In this document: positions 1 to 13,639 of the stretch, piece after piece | Layout of the letters: each line of letters starts with the position of its first letter | Position numbering within the stretch: position 1 is the stretch's first letter | Origin: Membranipora membranacea | Taxonomy: Eukaryota; Bryozoa; Gymnolaemata; Cheilostomatida; Membraniporidae | DNA: 64,000 bases | Direction of reading: 5' to 3' | Assembly: GCA_914767715.1 (NCBI GenBank) | Contig: OU612074.1 | Coordinates: forward strand, 635,501 to 699,500 | Notes under the pieces: generated by a model | Told to the model about the DNA's origin: nothing | What the model saw: only the letters and a program-made list of their open reading frames with translations | The model's database searches: none | Program-made: the position numbers and the translations under genes

Positions 1-1084
1 CTACTATCTATCTTATCTAATACTTACTATCCTATTCTACTCTAGAACTTGGTTGGTCAGTCCTCCTTGTAAAGTTGATACATCATCATCCTCCTTCAAT
101 ATCATAAAGTAGTCACACAATGACATGCTCATCCAGTCAGAGGAGTGTGTTTACTCAAATCAAATCCCATCAATCAATCAAGTTTTATGGATGTGCGTCG
201 AACATCCCTCACATCACAGACGTGCTACTGAGCCCCCAATGTGTCTCATATTAGCCTGTTATTTGAAAATTTGTTGCTGACCTGGAACGATAAACCGATT
301 GTGGCACAACGGTTTCTAAAGTCACAGCTGTAGAGGCTGGCGCTGGAAACCTGCCAACTTGCAGGTAAACATGCAGGTAAACATACCCTCATTCCGACTG
401 TTGGACCAAGGAGTAAAAAGTTCCTCCTGCAATTCTCCTCTCCGAGTCAATAATTGGTGACGAGCCTTATTTTTACATTCTCATCTGCCTATCCACTTTG
501 ATCAAAGAAAACTTGCCCCAAAACCTAGTTTTACTCAAATGCCTAACCTAGCCGAATGTGTTTGCTGCTTGGGCTGCCCCCCTCATTGACAGTATTTCCA
601 TGAAATTTCTGGGCATCTCTTCTTGACTGTGTTGAATTTATCAATCAGTGAGTCACTGGCTAATAGGTATAACTCTCACCACCAAACAATATAACACTGT
701 CTGCAACAGGTAAGAAGAAGGTCTAGTAGGCCTATGAGTCACATGTAGCCTACATTTTATTTCGAGCAGCAAATGATAATTAGAATCAATAGTGTCAATA
801 TTTAGGTTCATGTTCGCCGCTTTAGTTACAGTGACTCTCTCTTGATACGGGAGAATAACGGAAATGCATCTGAACATTCCAGTATATTGATGACAGTTGT
901 CTCCTCGGGCCAATCCACTATAACATTTTCATAACCTCATAACCTCTTTTTCCTTCCATCTTCCCTCCTATCTCACCCTCCTCTTTAAACTGTAGACTAG
1001 ATTTACACAAAGTTCTAAAATTGTTCAGACAGGACCAGATTTGAGGATTAAATCTTCAGACGCTCCTCTCCTCACGTACTCACA
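1..1084. other. Upstream flank of VEPH1, no gene seen
   Basis: About 1.1 kb with no protein-like exon on either strand. The first 60 bases are low-complexity (CTA/CTT-rich). The stretch directly before the start codon at 1085 presumably holds the 5' UTR and promoter of the VEPH1-like gene, but no convincing TATA or CCAAT arrangement was recognised. Confidence 0.5.
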
Positions 1085-4000
1085 ATGCATGAGGATTTAG
1101 AGCAAATCCTGAAGACTAAGGACCTGGCCAAGGCTGGAGAACTCTTCGGCATATCTAATACGGAGATCGAGACAGACTGCTCCGAGTAAGTGCTGGTTAT
1201 GTGGGAAATGGTCGTCTGTGAACTTGCATCCAGGCTTGGTTTTTAGTTTTGCGGTATTAGTTCAAAAAGTCTTATTATCAATACAAGCGTTGTTTAGACA
1301 ACTGCAACATGAATATTGAACAAATTAAACTGCTGACCTAGCTGACAATATCTTACATTCAAAAGCTAAGCTTGGACTCCATTGATTAAAACAGGTCAGA
1401 CTATCCTATACTAAATGTCTTATTATTGTACTCAGTTTTAATTAAAGACATTTATAGCGTGCACAACTTGTTGTTGGTTATTTACAGAGCTCTGAAGTTA
1501 ATCGATGAGATCATAGCACAGACAGATTATCTGACTGGTGATGGGGTTCAGTCTGTTATAGAAATTTGTATGACTAGGATCACCAGCGCTATCAGGTAAT
1601 ATCTCTCTCTGTGGCTGTCTGTAAGTCTGTCTCATCTCTCTTTCTGTCTTATCAGGGCCAGTAGTACCACTTTGCTTGCAGATCAACTCTGTGATATGAG
1701 TCTCTCCGCACCATAGCGACAGTGCCATAAACTGGCCCAATTGACCTAACTACATTTTGCCTATAGAAGCTTACTTTTATCCAGTTTGAGTGGGGTGACT
1801 TTCAGTTTGAGAACATTTGGATCAATGCTGTGGTCTGCGGAGATTAAGTATACTTATAGAGGGGTATTACCACAGCATTTCCGTTGAAAACCATGCAGTA
1901 GTCTTTATATGAATGAATTATACTGACAAAATAATTTGGTTCATTTTTATCATGGATTGAATTTGGCTGCATTTGTCATAGTACATCTTATACGCATGGA
2001 TAAATCTCCTGGTTTTGTCAATTCCAATAACTCACTCTGTAGTGAATCCAAAAATCTTAATCTCCAAAAGAAAGCAAACATAACATTCCACTAAGCCTAA
2101 ATACATCTATAATTGTTCTCCTACCAGCTATTCATCAATGTACCCTATAAGAAATTTGGCAGTGCATTGATGAATGGAACTTTATGCCTTGATGAATTAT
2201 CAATCACTCACATATATTTATGTGCCATTTTAAGTAGAATCGTCACCCCAAGAATGCTAATCGTCTTCTTGGGCTGGAATAATTGAAGAATTTAAGATTT
2301 TGTCAGAATAATAATTACTCTGACAAATTCTTCAATTATTGCAGGAGTTGTCTGATGTATAGGCTTTATAACATTGCTATAGAATAGATAATATTACTGT
2401 CTGTTAAATCAAGAAATAGCTCTGTAAGTCCTTGGTTAGATTCAAAATGTTACCAGGTTTTTATTTCGTAACAGGATTTCTTGTTTGAAATATCATTGAT
2501 ACCAGATCAAGTAAACCACCACTTGAACTAGCCTCTTGATCCGATGTAGATAATCGATAGTTATGCCTAAGCCAGATTTGAGTAAAGTGCACCTATCAGT
2601 TCTGAGTATTAACCTTGTAGGAAGGTCGGGAGAAATAAGGAAAAGATTTTATCACTGCTAAATGTGGATAATCATAACATTGAGGTAGAATGCTTCCACA
2701 AACATATTTTAATGCCTCATAACTGGATCTACTAGTTAAAAGAGACTCACGAAAAAAGGACTCTGATTACTTTCCCACACGTCTACTATATCTCCCAGTC
2801 TAGCTAATATTCCCAAATATATGTCATATGATTATAATATAAACACAGTTGGAGGAGTAGAAACGATCCGTATTTGTCCGCAGGTGACGATTGTTTGTAG
2901 TGTTACCAGAGACTGTAGATAATATCAGAGACCATATCTTTAGTATCTGGCGTTACTATGAGGGGGGTGAATCATAATCGCCCTAGAGGTTATATTTTAT
3001 CAGTGATCTGTAGTAATATTACTCTCTATATCCCCCTCAGGGAGACGGATACTATAGAGACACACATACAGGCTCTTGTGACTCTACTCCGGACATGTCT
3101 CAGCTTCGATCTACAGTCCACGGCCACTCTGGACTCTCCTCATGTAAAGCTTGTATCTGATATACTCAGCTGTGTCTTCCAGGTTAGTTATGGTAGGAGA
3201 CAGCGAGGTTTGTGTAGAACTAGCAGTATAAAAACCCAGAGTTCAGAGCAGTGAATGCTACTCTCATCCGTATGGGCCTTAGTATCCTCTCTTCCAGTCT
3301 AGTGTACAACTAGCAGCTCAAATCTTTCAAATGTTTTAATTTTTGTCCAGATCAGGTACTGCCACTGTCGCCCTTTTAGGCCTTAGTATCCACACTTCCT
3401 TTTATAGGAACTCAAAGCGTAGCTAGCGAAAAAAATTGGGGCTAGCTAACATTAAGCCACCATTAAACTGATATTAACTCCTCTTGACTATCTCTAGCTA
3501 ATATTAACTCCTCTTGACTATTTATCATGATTCTGATTGAAGAACTACACACGCCAGGCTGTGATGGAGTTAGCCACACCAGTCACTGTACTCTTCTTAG
3601 ATAAGAGTAACCCTGAGCTAACTCGTAATATCACAAGTTATCTATCTCTGGTCGTCATTAATCACGCGCAGCTAGTCAGCGCACACGTCGACTGTATCCT
3701 ACACAGCATAGCTAACGGTAGGTCCATGGGCTAAGTTAATTCATTAACTAGTCAGTCAGTACCTAGTCAGCGGGTCCAAACTACCATATCTATTCCATAT
3801 CCGATCTGGAACTGTTAACAATCCAATACATTGTTCCTCAGACCCCACCATTTAGATCCCAGATTTATAAGAATTCGCCAACACCTAAATTGGTCTTGCA
3901 GGTCTTCCAGGCGCAAGCCTATTTCCTTTGTCCTTCACTACTATGGCATTACAACTCATTGATGTCCTGTTAGTCAGTGATGTACTCAGTTTGAATGAGT

Positions 4001-7000
4001 GCCAGACCCAGATAGGAAGAGTATATAAGTGATAGAAGAAGAGATTGTATTGAGTGTAGATTAGATATGAGTAATTCCTAGTCTTGTGCAGTAAGCTGCA
4101 CACATAAGAGTCACTGATATTCATCTAATTAACTATACAACCTTGTTGAGAGCGCACAAGCAGGACATAACTCTTGTCTTGGCTGTAATGGCACATTTCT
4201 CATGTTTTTGGCATAGACCCTTTGGTACACCGCTTACAATAAGGTTAAATTTGGTTGTGTAATGTGCACACATGACAAAGAGGAAAGCATGCTTCTTCAG
4301 AATAAGCATACATCTTGGTTTCGCAGTGACTATAATAGTGAAGTTAGAGATCCGTGTGTAGTGACTTTTCATAAGTCAACTTACTGTATTTTATGATTCA
4401 TGAGGTCTGGTCTTTTTGGTGGGAGACTGATAGAAAATTGTAACCACTAAGCAAGCATACAGAATCTCCTAATGCTTGTACAAATAAAACAGGAAACATT
4501 GGTGAATTTTGTTGTACCCACAAGCTAGTCACTTTTGTTGTTAGTCCTGAGATGTAGACTTGTTATATTCTGTTTCCTATAGGAAACAAAGCTCTGATAA
4601 AGCTGCTGAGTAGCCTCTATGAGGTGGGAATGGATCACATGTGTGACAACGTGGGTGGTCTGATGTCACTACTAAACGACAGCGAGACTAATACAGAGAG
4701 TCATCTAAATACAGAGGAGCGCGAGATTATCATAGAAATACTCAGTAAAATGTGTGCCAAACGGGCTAAGGTTAGTGGGCGTCAGTGACTCGGGTGGGGG
4801 GGGGGGCTAAGGGAAGCTTAGGTAAGTTCTGTCAGCGATTCGCTGGGTAGGCTAGGCAAAGGTTAGTTCTGTCGTTGGGTAAGGGGATCTGTGGGTACTA
4901 GTCTCATTATTCAGTTGGGTAGCTTTAATGGTTATGTGGTAATTTCCTGTATAATGCAGGTTATTTTACCTGCAAGTTGTGTACGGCCTATAAAATGTTG
5001 GTAGGGTACTTGTCATTTGAGTTGTGGTAAGAAAACCTGCCATGTTGAAGCTTTGCCCATCACATACCGGAAGTGGCAGATTATATTTTTAGCTGTAAAG
5101 TGTTTATTCAGACATCTTATCTGATGTAGGCACAATAATTACCTTATACTACAAGCTATAGGCGACCACCAAACACTTGTTTTGTTGCCAGGGTTTCTGC
5201 ATATAGTTAAGAAGCCTGTTTAGCCCAGCACTAGATAATAGATATTATTTGATGTCGTACATGATGATCTAATCAAGTGGATCTCCCTGCCAATGCCCGC
5301 TATGAATGTAGTCTGAGCTCAGAGCTGTTCTGACTGTGCCGGCTTTAATCATAGATAATCCTGCCGGGAGACACTAATCCATCTTTAGAAAGTGATCCAC
5401 AGAGATAAACGTGCATCCTTACTACAAATTTAAGCCAAAACATTGAATTGATAATCCCCTTTGGAATGCAGTTTTCTGTAAACATTTTTATGTGCGCTCG
5501 GTATCAAAAGGGCGGAAGTATGCTTGGAGTTAATAACCATAGAACCTAGATTGTCTTTGCTTTGGATTGAGGCTACTCTAAATGTGTTTGTATTTTATGA
5601 TATTTGAGAAATCGGTAGTGAGTCAACTGGATGGCCTTCAAGATTGAATGTTTACTTGTCCTGTTTGCAGATTTTTGTTCCACATCTCAGCATTTTAACT
5701 GACCAGCTGCCAAATAAACAAAACGTGGGAGTTGTTCTCTCCATGTTTGAGCAAATAGCCCGAGAACTGCCGCAGTCTTGCCTCGATTACAAGGAGCATT
5801 TGATGGAGGTGGCCAGGAATAACCCGACTACAGCTCCACAAGTGGCCAGGATCATAGGCAAAATCGGCAGGCTGAATGAGGTAAGTTATGTTTCACAATG
5901 GCTGAGATCTATTGTACAGTTCTTTGGGTATTGCTTACGAATGTGGTGGTGGTGGTGGCAATTGAAACACGTGAGATTCGACTTTGAATATTGAGGTTGA
6001 AATTACAGCATGCATTCTCACTACTACTCGCTATCTGATCTTGCCATCAGAAAGAAGCACCTGTTACTAAGTAATATTGGTAAATGTCTTATCTATAGAA
6101 TATAGTATGTGTCATACAGTGATAATGATATAGTAGAACTCGGGCGTAGTGATACTCCCTGTTATCTTAACTTCTCAATCTCTGAACAATACCCTAGGTA
6201 CTGTGTTACTTTTCATGAAGTTCCTCGGATACATTTTATGCCCTATTTTTGGGTCTGGCGGTTGCTAAAGATTGTTTTATCGATATGTGATGACATGATA
6301 CCGTAACATATGGAAAATCAATGTGAGAAAAGCAAAAGCCTTATATCAAGCCAATAGACCAGTTGAACCATATCCCATCATTTTCGGTCAATTCTTTTAA
6401 ATTTATACTACAACTTACCTTAAACATGTTTGAACATGTATTATATTGTATAAATCATAATATATTACGCATGTTGATGTATCTTACAGGTTGAAGCCGA
6501 GGAGTGTATAGACTATTTAGGTAATCAGCTCGGGTCAGCTGATACGAGTTATCTCCCCGTCTTACTCCAGCAGCTTCTACTAGTCGGACAAAAGTTTCCT
6601 GGTAATTATAATTTGTGATGTGCAATGCTGTATCTGAGTCATTCCATTTGTTAGTCAATATATTCATTATGACAATAATGTAAATCCGTACACCTCTTGT
6701 TGTGACGCGAATTCACTGAGTCGATGTGACTGTGAATGTCTCTAACTTATAAATCATCACCAGATCTGGGTTGATGGTAAGTAACAACATATGTAATACG
6801 CAAACATCTAAGGTCACATGATAAGATTTTGTCGAGTACATTTACAGGCCATTAGTTTTTTCGTTTATTAAGTAGCGATCATAAGAATTTCCTCTAAGTC
6901 TGAGCCCATATCTGATGTTCAAAAATACTATAACGACTTTTTCAGATTTAGAGGGGGGCATACTTGTATCTTATCAAGCATCTTAGGCTAACTAAATGGC

Positions 7001-10000
7001 TATGATATGTTTCTTGTCTGTGATAAGTTGTATCAATACTCAGCTAACTTACTGTCTCATCTCTCTCAGATTTACTGAAGACACACATGGACACTGTGGC
7101 CACATTCGGAGAGAGTAAAGAGGTGGAAGTGAAACGTCTCGTCAGTAGATTACTGGAGCTACTCAGTATTAAGTAAGTACTAAACTGAGTTAGTACAAGA
7201 AAGTTAGTACTTCATGAAACATATAATTTATAACCAAGTAAGTACTACACTAACATACAAATAGCAGTAAGTAAGTACTAAAGTACATATTACAAGGTAA
7301 ATGCAAAGTAAGTACGCTAGGAACAAATGATAAACAAAGGAAGCACTGCACCTTAAATGTGTCAATACCATGTATGTACTATACCATAATAAATATACTC
7401 AAAACAATATATGAAAATTAAAAAAAAAAAGCAATTGAAATACAAAAGTACTGGATGCACATTGGCTGATGCCATTTATACCTCTACCCATCTAGGATAA
7501 TAATATACACAAACAGCATACTGACTGTGAATCATTAACACACCGATACCTCAGTTAGTTCATCATTACAGATAATGAGCTCTCTAATTACGAAATTTAC
7601 TTCTGCGGTTTGTATCTACTGTTTATGTTTGTTAGTTAGAACTAAATATATCTTATGTATCCTAATAAACATTTATAGTATGATATCATGTGTACAAACT
7701 ATCATAGGCTGTGACTGTGCACTTTGGTTTCTGCTTATTTTATGAATAGTGATCCTGATTAACACAAGATGTAGTTTTCATTATTCTTACTCGTTTGAAG
7801 TTATCTTCTATTGATGATTTTATGAGTGTGCAACTCTCAATTTCGTTACATATCAAAGCTTTGGTTGAAGTAGACATATTCATGTATATAAGTAAAATTA
7901 AAATCCTTATCCTTCATTTTCCACTTATTGCGTGATGATAAAACCTGTTGAAACGTTGTACTGCAGAATGTCGTACTGCGTCGCAATTACTTGCGGACTA
8001 AATTTCAATAGTTTAATTCGTTGACTGTCCTTGCTTACAATGAGAATTTCCTATCCCCTTACCTACTTGTGTGATCGAAACGCAAAAAATTCTTACATTG
8101 AGGTAAGAAAGTTCTTACAAATTTGTAAAACAGATTAGATATCCCAGTTTTAAAATATTCCTTCGCTGTTTTTCTCTTACAGAACACCCGGAGTAGCGGA
8201 GCCGAGCACCTCAGCGAGCACTCAGGCAGGAGGTCAGGCAGGAGGCGGGTCTCGTGGTTCTCTCTCTCGTATATTCGGGGTGGGTAAGAGAAGCGGTAGC
8301 AGTGATAAAGTTATCGGAGGGGGAGGAGGAGGAGGAGGAGGTCATCATCACGATATGGTGGTGAGGAGTCGGCTCTCCCCCAGACCTCCCAGTCTGACTA
8401 GCGCTTCATCTGACCATCCTATACTACAGGTATGGATAGTGTCACCATAATAAATCAAGGTATTACTTGTATACAATGTCTGCAACGCTACTGTTACAGC
8501 AAGAAAACTCTGCAAGAACACTAAACCAAATAATTCGTTTCTCAGTTTAAACCCATTTCAGTTAAATATGAAGCTTTATTACGCTCACAGATATGTGTTT
8601 GATAACATAATACCTGAGAAGATCCATCTAGAAATCATTAGCTAAGAGATTTACCCGCTCAGCTATCCGGGTCTCCACTATGATATGTTCGCGCACTTCT
8701 CATCTGTACCATATCCTCTGTAGGAGCAGCCCTTACCTGATCCCATACATCAGTTCTGTGAGAAGCACCTGCCAACTATTAAATCTTATATAGATAAGCT
8801 GTCAACTATACTACCACTACCTGTCAAGTGTACTGTAGAGGGTGAGTATCAGTATGTGTGTCAGCGACTGCCACCATCACTGCATAGGTCAAATTCGATC
8901 TAATTTGCTTGCGTTTTGGGTACCTCCCATTCTACCGGTTGCCAGGGAACTCAGATGCAAGTATATTAGATCAAATTTGAAGTTCCATCTACCAATCCAA
9001 TCCAAATGTCCACACGAAGCGAACAGTACCTCAGCTTAAACTGTGATCGCTTGTGGTCTATGAATTAAATGGCTCTTCAAAAGCTGTTTCCAGATATACA
9101 GTCTACACAACCAGTATGAGATTCCGTTTTGTGTCGGCATCAGTGAGTGCTGTAAATAAGGAACCATCGGAGTGTTATTGAATTTTAGTAAAACAAAAAA
9201 TGGCGCTGCATTGCTAACCTTCTACTACCTCTTTAATTCCTATCATCCATATCATATCTTTTGTTGATGAGTTTTTATCTGTTACAGAGAAGAAGAAGAA
9301 GAAATCTCGTTATATCCGACTCTACTTTAGCTGTACTAAGAAAGGAAAGAACTGTCTCTATCCTAATCAGGCTTTCTTTACTCTCAAATCTAAACTCCCC
9401 AGATTCTGGATCCATCTCATGTTCCTAAATCTACAGGTCTGTATACAGGGGGTGTCTTAAGTTAGTAATCTGTCGGAAAATCACCCATTTACCCTTGAGC
9501 AGTGGAGTTTTTTTGCAGTTGGGAAAGTTCACCATTTCGAAAAGATCTTTGAATAGCTGACTCATTTCTTTATATAAACCCCCATCTTAGCAAGTGAGAA
9601 TTGTTGCTAGCTATAAGTTATGTGAAAATCCAGTTTGAATCTTTACTTCATCAATTGAGCTCATGGACAAGAAAGGTCAGGTAGAAAACATAATACTATA
9701 TACTGGAAGTCGTCACCAGTATTAATGTGCACCTCAATTAGCTTACCAGATTATAGTGAGGATTCCAGTAGACAACAATATGGCAAAACATTCTGTCGTT
9801 GAATCTCCTCTCTTTTCATTCTCACAGTCCAAATCCTCGACAGCACTTAGAATGGAGGAGTCATCAGTGACCGCTCTCTGTAAATGCTGGGAATGTTTAC
9901 AGTTAGACAGAAGTGATTCCTTCGTCAGACTTACTACCGCTTCGTTTCCTTCTCAAAAGGTCAGATTGTGTGATGGTTGCTTTACCATGAGGAATACTAC

Positions 10001-11602
10001 TCGTGGGCAAAACAAAATATGTCTTGCGTATGAGAATGCTACTTGATCACATGTTATTGATACTTGCCTAAACACAATGTAATATCTTTGGTCATAACCA
10101 AATAGTTTACTGCATACTCTTGCCACATTCACATTTACTTACTTCAAAATAAAGACTCAACTCTACTATAGCAAGTAATAGTTTGTTCTCTTAGTGTTGT
10201 ATTTGCTGAATAATTGATAAACAGCATATTTTGGGCACTTTTAATCTTGTCACCTTTACCCCCACATGACATCATGAGATCATTGTCTGCTGTCTGATGT
10301 TACAGGAACAGCAGCAGCTGAGACAGGAGTTATGGGAGGCCAGGTTCTTTGATGTGATAACTTTAGAACCAGTCAGTAAACACTGGTCCTGTTTTATGTG
10401 TAATAATCCAGAGAAACTGTCAGGATTCATCAAACCAGACGGAACTCCCGGCATTACTGTGAGTGTGATCGTAGGAGTAATACCATAAATGGGCGGCTTA
10501 TGGTTTGTCTCATTTACCTGGACTAGTTTGATAGAAAAGAGGAAGAAAAGTAATCAGTCACTCAGTCACCCACATATAGATGTAACTTGAATCTTACCTC
10601 ATTGTTTTTTATATATATACTATACTATATAACTATAGGTTACCATTGCTTCATGTGGCTGTTAAATAACTCTAGTCTTGATAGTAAAGAGGAAGAAAAT
10701 TAATCACTCACTCAGCCGCTCAAAGTCATCGTCTCCTGTAGGTGACAGGAGACGATTCTTTGTATTTTGGTAATGTTTGATATATGCATTTTCTTCCATT
10801 AGCTGTGTATCAACACCTATTTTTGGTTTTGTGTACTAGAGGTGCACCACGTGTGATGTTTTTCTGATGCTCATGAATCAGTTAATCTCATTGAAGCTAG
10901 AAAACCTGGATGAGTTCCTGTCACAAATCCAAAGTCCAATTTAATCTACCTTCTATGTAACATGTTGAGTTTGCATGTTTTATCCAGGGTCAGCTTAAAG
11001 AGAAGAAAGGAAAGTGGAAATTGTTTAAAAGATGGAAAAAGAGATATTTCACTTTATCCGGAGATCACATTACTTATCAGAAAACAAGGGTGAGACAAAT
11101 CGGAATCGTCCTTGTATTGTTAAGTATTTGTTGGTAAAAATGTGCTAAATTCGTCACAGACATTCAAAGTGTCTGACCTAGCTATTTTCTTTTACTAAAC
11201 AGTTGATTTGTTGATTGTTGTTGATTTGCTATTAAAATTGAACCAATTTTAATAGCAAATCCACAACAACATTGAGTAACCTGGAGGAACGGTGCAAATT
11301 TAGTACACTAGACACTAGAATTGTCTGCTCTTAATACAGGGAGGCACAACTTTAATGTATGATTTCTATAATTACAGAACAAACTGGAGACACTGAATGT
11401 TAGTCACATAGAGTCGGTGAGAGCGTGTCGACGTAAACCTCGTGACGTTCCTCGAGCCTTTGAGATATTCACAGACGACGGAGCCACCTACAAGTTCAAG
11501 TCTAGTGATCATAAGAACGTCGAGCGATGGGTACAGTGTCTCAACTTAGCCCTGTCCAAACAGCAGAGGAAATCTGGGGGCAGGTGGAATACTGTGAGCT
11601 GA
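1085..11602 (+). CDS. VEPH1: VEPH1/Melted orthologue, PH-domain protein (15 exons, complete)
   Basis: Membrane-associated signalling adaptor. Known family members (fly Melted, vertebrate VEPH1) bind phosphoinositides through a C-terminal PH domain and modulate insulin/TOR, FoxO or TGF-beta signalling. Exons: 1085-1185, 1488-1595, 3041-3182, 3543-3717, 4583-4770, 5671-5880, 6490-6601, 7070-7172, 8183-8429, 8724-8841, 9288-9436, 9828-9959, 10306-10458, 10988-11089, 11378-11602. All use GT-AG sites and matching phases; the sum is 2265 nt, 754 residues. The N-terminus (MHEDLEQILKTKDLAKAGEL) and the segments VIEICMTRIT, ITSYLSL, RFFDV and CFMCNNPEK match the family's alpha-helical repeat region and pre-PH region. 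The PH domain starts near residue 647 (GQLKEKKGKWKLFKRWKKRY) and ends in an ERWVQCLN helix near 740. Oddity: exon 9 encodes a Ser/Gly-rich linker with nine glycines followed by three histidines. Length is slightly below the roughly 830-residue human protein. Start chosen as the first ATG of an exon matching the family N-terminus. Confidence 0.95.
2278..2340. repeat. Long inverted repeat (hairpin) in VEPH1 intron 2
   Basis: The right arm at 2319-2340 (22 nt) is the exact reverse complement of 2278-2293 plus 2302-2307. The left arm is interrupted by an 8 nt bulge and the loop is 11 nt. The AT-rich hairpin and its intronic position suggest a small MITE-like or foldback relic. No target duplication was identified. 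Confidence 0.7.
10530..10756. repeat. 150-nt tandem duplication with hairpin in VEPH1 intron 13
   Basis: A segment beginning GATAGAAAAGAGGAAGAAAA at 10530 recurs, slightly diverged, at 10680, a 150 nt period. The second copy is followed by a perfect 12 nt inverted repeat (10728-10739 and 10745-10756, core GTCTCCTGT/ACAGGAGAC, 5 nt loop). Non-coding; lies between VEPH1 exons 13 and 14. Confidence 0.6.
11223..11261. repeat. 18-nt perfect inverted repeat in VEPH1 intron 14
   Basis: Arms at 11223-11240 and 11244-11261 are exact reverse complements with a 3 nt loop. Complementarity continues imperfectly outward through GTTGTT/ACAAC. Probably a foldback element relic; no coding content. Confidence 0.65.
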
Positions 11603-12689
11603 TAACAAGGATTCGGCAGAGGGATTATTTTTGATGGTTATATATTTTTGATGTAGAGTTAAGCTACTTGAATATTAAATAATAATGTTCAGCTATTTTT
11701 GTGCATCGCGCCGCTTAAATTTGTAAGTTTCAGTTTATAAGTATTATTTAAGCTTTGAATAGAGAGTGTCTTCTCTAGTCTCACTATTTGGCCTCTGACT
11801 CGATAGGATTTTACATGCAGGCAGATATTTTTCAATGCAAGCTTGGTAACATAGATAGGGGGCGCTTTTTTTATACGCGAGTTATGCTCTCCTTGTCTCT
11901 CTCAGCTCAATTTATTTTTTTGTAAATTAATTTTTGTTCAGCTTCCCAGATCCGAACTTTATTTGCTCTTGAGTGAATTTAGACAAAGTTTATATCGTTG
12001 TAGTATTGAGAATTTTGTTCGATGATATATAACTGTTATGCTCTTGTGCCTGGTGCATTGCTTGGGTCGGTTAATTTCTGAATGTTTCGTCAGATTTAAA
12101 TTATTCTTCCAGTTACTGGCTTAGGCTTACATTTTTCTTTGTTATCCTGTTGAATCTACAGATTCAGTCTTGTTGTATTTTGACGCATTCTTTGCATGCT
12201 AGCCACTGACAGCTGTTGGGTATGGTCGTGTATTCTGGCACTATTTTTTTGCAGAAGGTATCTTATTCTTGTTATCTTAAATATAATTTTAATAATAATA
12301 TATCATTATTACTTAGTATGGCGTATTGATATGCTTATATCTGAACAAAAAGTTATCTAGAACAGGCTATACCTATATCTACTTTCTTTTCATGTCATCA
12401 AATGAACATTGAGACCGTTACCCTGTTTGAAGTACTATTGACTAAATAATCAATTGTCTGAGAAATTGTGCAGGGGCTCTAGTTATCAAAGAATGCATTA
12501 TTACAAAACAAATGAGGTTTTCCATGATAATTTGCTAGTAGATATGTAGATGTGCTTCACACTATAAATCACCAAGTGCGATGAAAAATAAATAGAAAAC
12601 AAAAGCTGTGAGCAGCCCTATGTCTCCTTTATTCATTTCACTAAATAGACTAATTATGAGACATTCTTCTTATCACTTATCTCACACAC
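11603..12689 (+). other. VEPH1 3' UTR and downstream flank
   Basis: AT-rich sequence after the VEPH1 stop codon with no protein-like reading frame. A canonical AATAAA lies at 12587-12592, and weaker AT-rich signals occur near 11680. Which polyadenylation site is used cannot be decided from sequence alone. Confidence 0.4.
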
Positions 12690-13030
12690 GATCACAGGCC
12701 ATGGACAGTTCAGGTTTCACCTGACTAGCCGATGAGCCCTCATGTCCTGGTTGTGGTGCAAACCTGGATGACCATATTCTCTATGTTTACCATTGTCCCA
12801 AATACAATAGCATTAGACAATTTCCAAAATCCACCTCCCACTCTGGATAAACCAACTGTCATCCAAGAAACCAAAATACGCATCGTATTTCGAGATCTTG
12901 TTGACTTAATTCGTCAGTCATGCAAGTTTGTTAACCATTAGATGCAAGATAAAACTTGCTTTCTGGGGCCTCTGAGTACTATGGGTACCTGTACCTGTAA
13001 TCGGATAATACAATCATGTTGTATTATCCC
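12690..13030 (+). mobile_element. LINE 3' fragment (RNase H-LINE family tail), plus strand
   Basis: Conceptual translation gives CPGCGANLDDHILYVYHCPK, the zinc-finger-like Cys/His motif found at the C-terminus of RNase H-containing LINEs. It parallels CPKCGAISDSNIHFIFDCPN in the minus-strand element at 13.7-14.9 kb. A shared 3' tail follows (GGCCTCTGAG near 12968; its counterpart lies near 13641). It ends in an 11 nt perfect hairpin (13003-13013 and 13019-13029). The frame is broken, so this is a dead 5'-truncated copy inserted opposite to its larger relative. Confidence 0.7.
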
Positions 13031-13639
13031 CATTGAAGACAAGTCAAGATACATTAATGTGCAAATACTTTAAAAGTAGTAAATACCATTTTATATTTTA
13101 TTTAGAGATGGAGATGAAGCATGCAGCTATCATAGATATGGGTGAGTATGTTAGTTGTTTGTGTCATACCGCTATGAACGTTTGTTCTACAGACCACCTA
13201 TGTATCATTCTGTGTGTGGGTGTAAACGTACATCCATATGTCTCTCTACAGCGCGGCATTCATGTTATTCATGTCATACATAAACCTGACGAAATAATAT
13301 AATATATGAAATATAATAATGAGTTTATAGGACAGCGTTTTGGGTGGATGGCAGAACTAACTCTTTTGTTTCTCTGAGCTCCCAATTTTCATCTTTCGTA
13401 TTTCTATTTATGATCTGTATCTGTATCATAATTGTATAACATATTCGCTTGTTGTACATCTAATAGTGTTGCGTAATTTGAAACAATTACGATGAACTCA
13501 ATACAAAATCTAAAAGAATGGTGTGGTAGCTACCCCAAACTTAGGGGCTAGCAGTTTTGTCTTGTTTTGTCTTAAGAAAGGGACTGAGATAGAATGGAAT
13601 AAATCAGTCAGAATACAGGCGATATATGGCACCCATTGT

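Noticed and set aside
13105-13143. Short exon-like stretch EMEMKHAAIIDMG with acceptor and donor
   Set aside because: It is only about 12 codons, has no matching exon nearby in any phase, and lies between LINE fragments.
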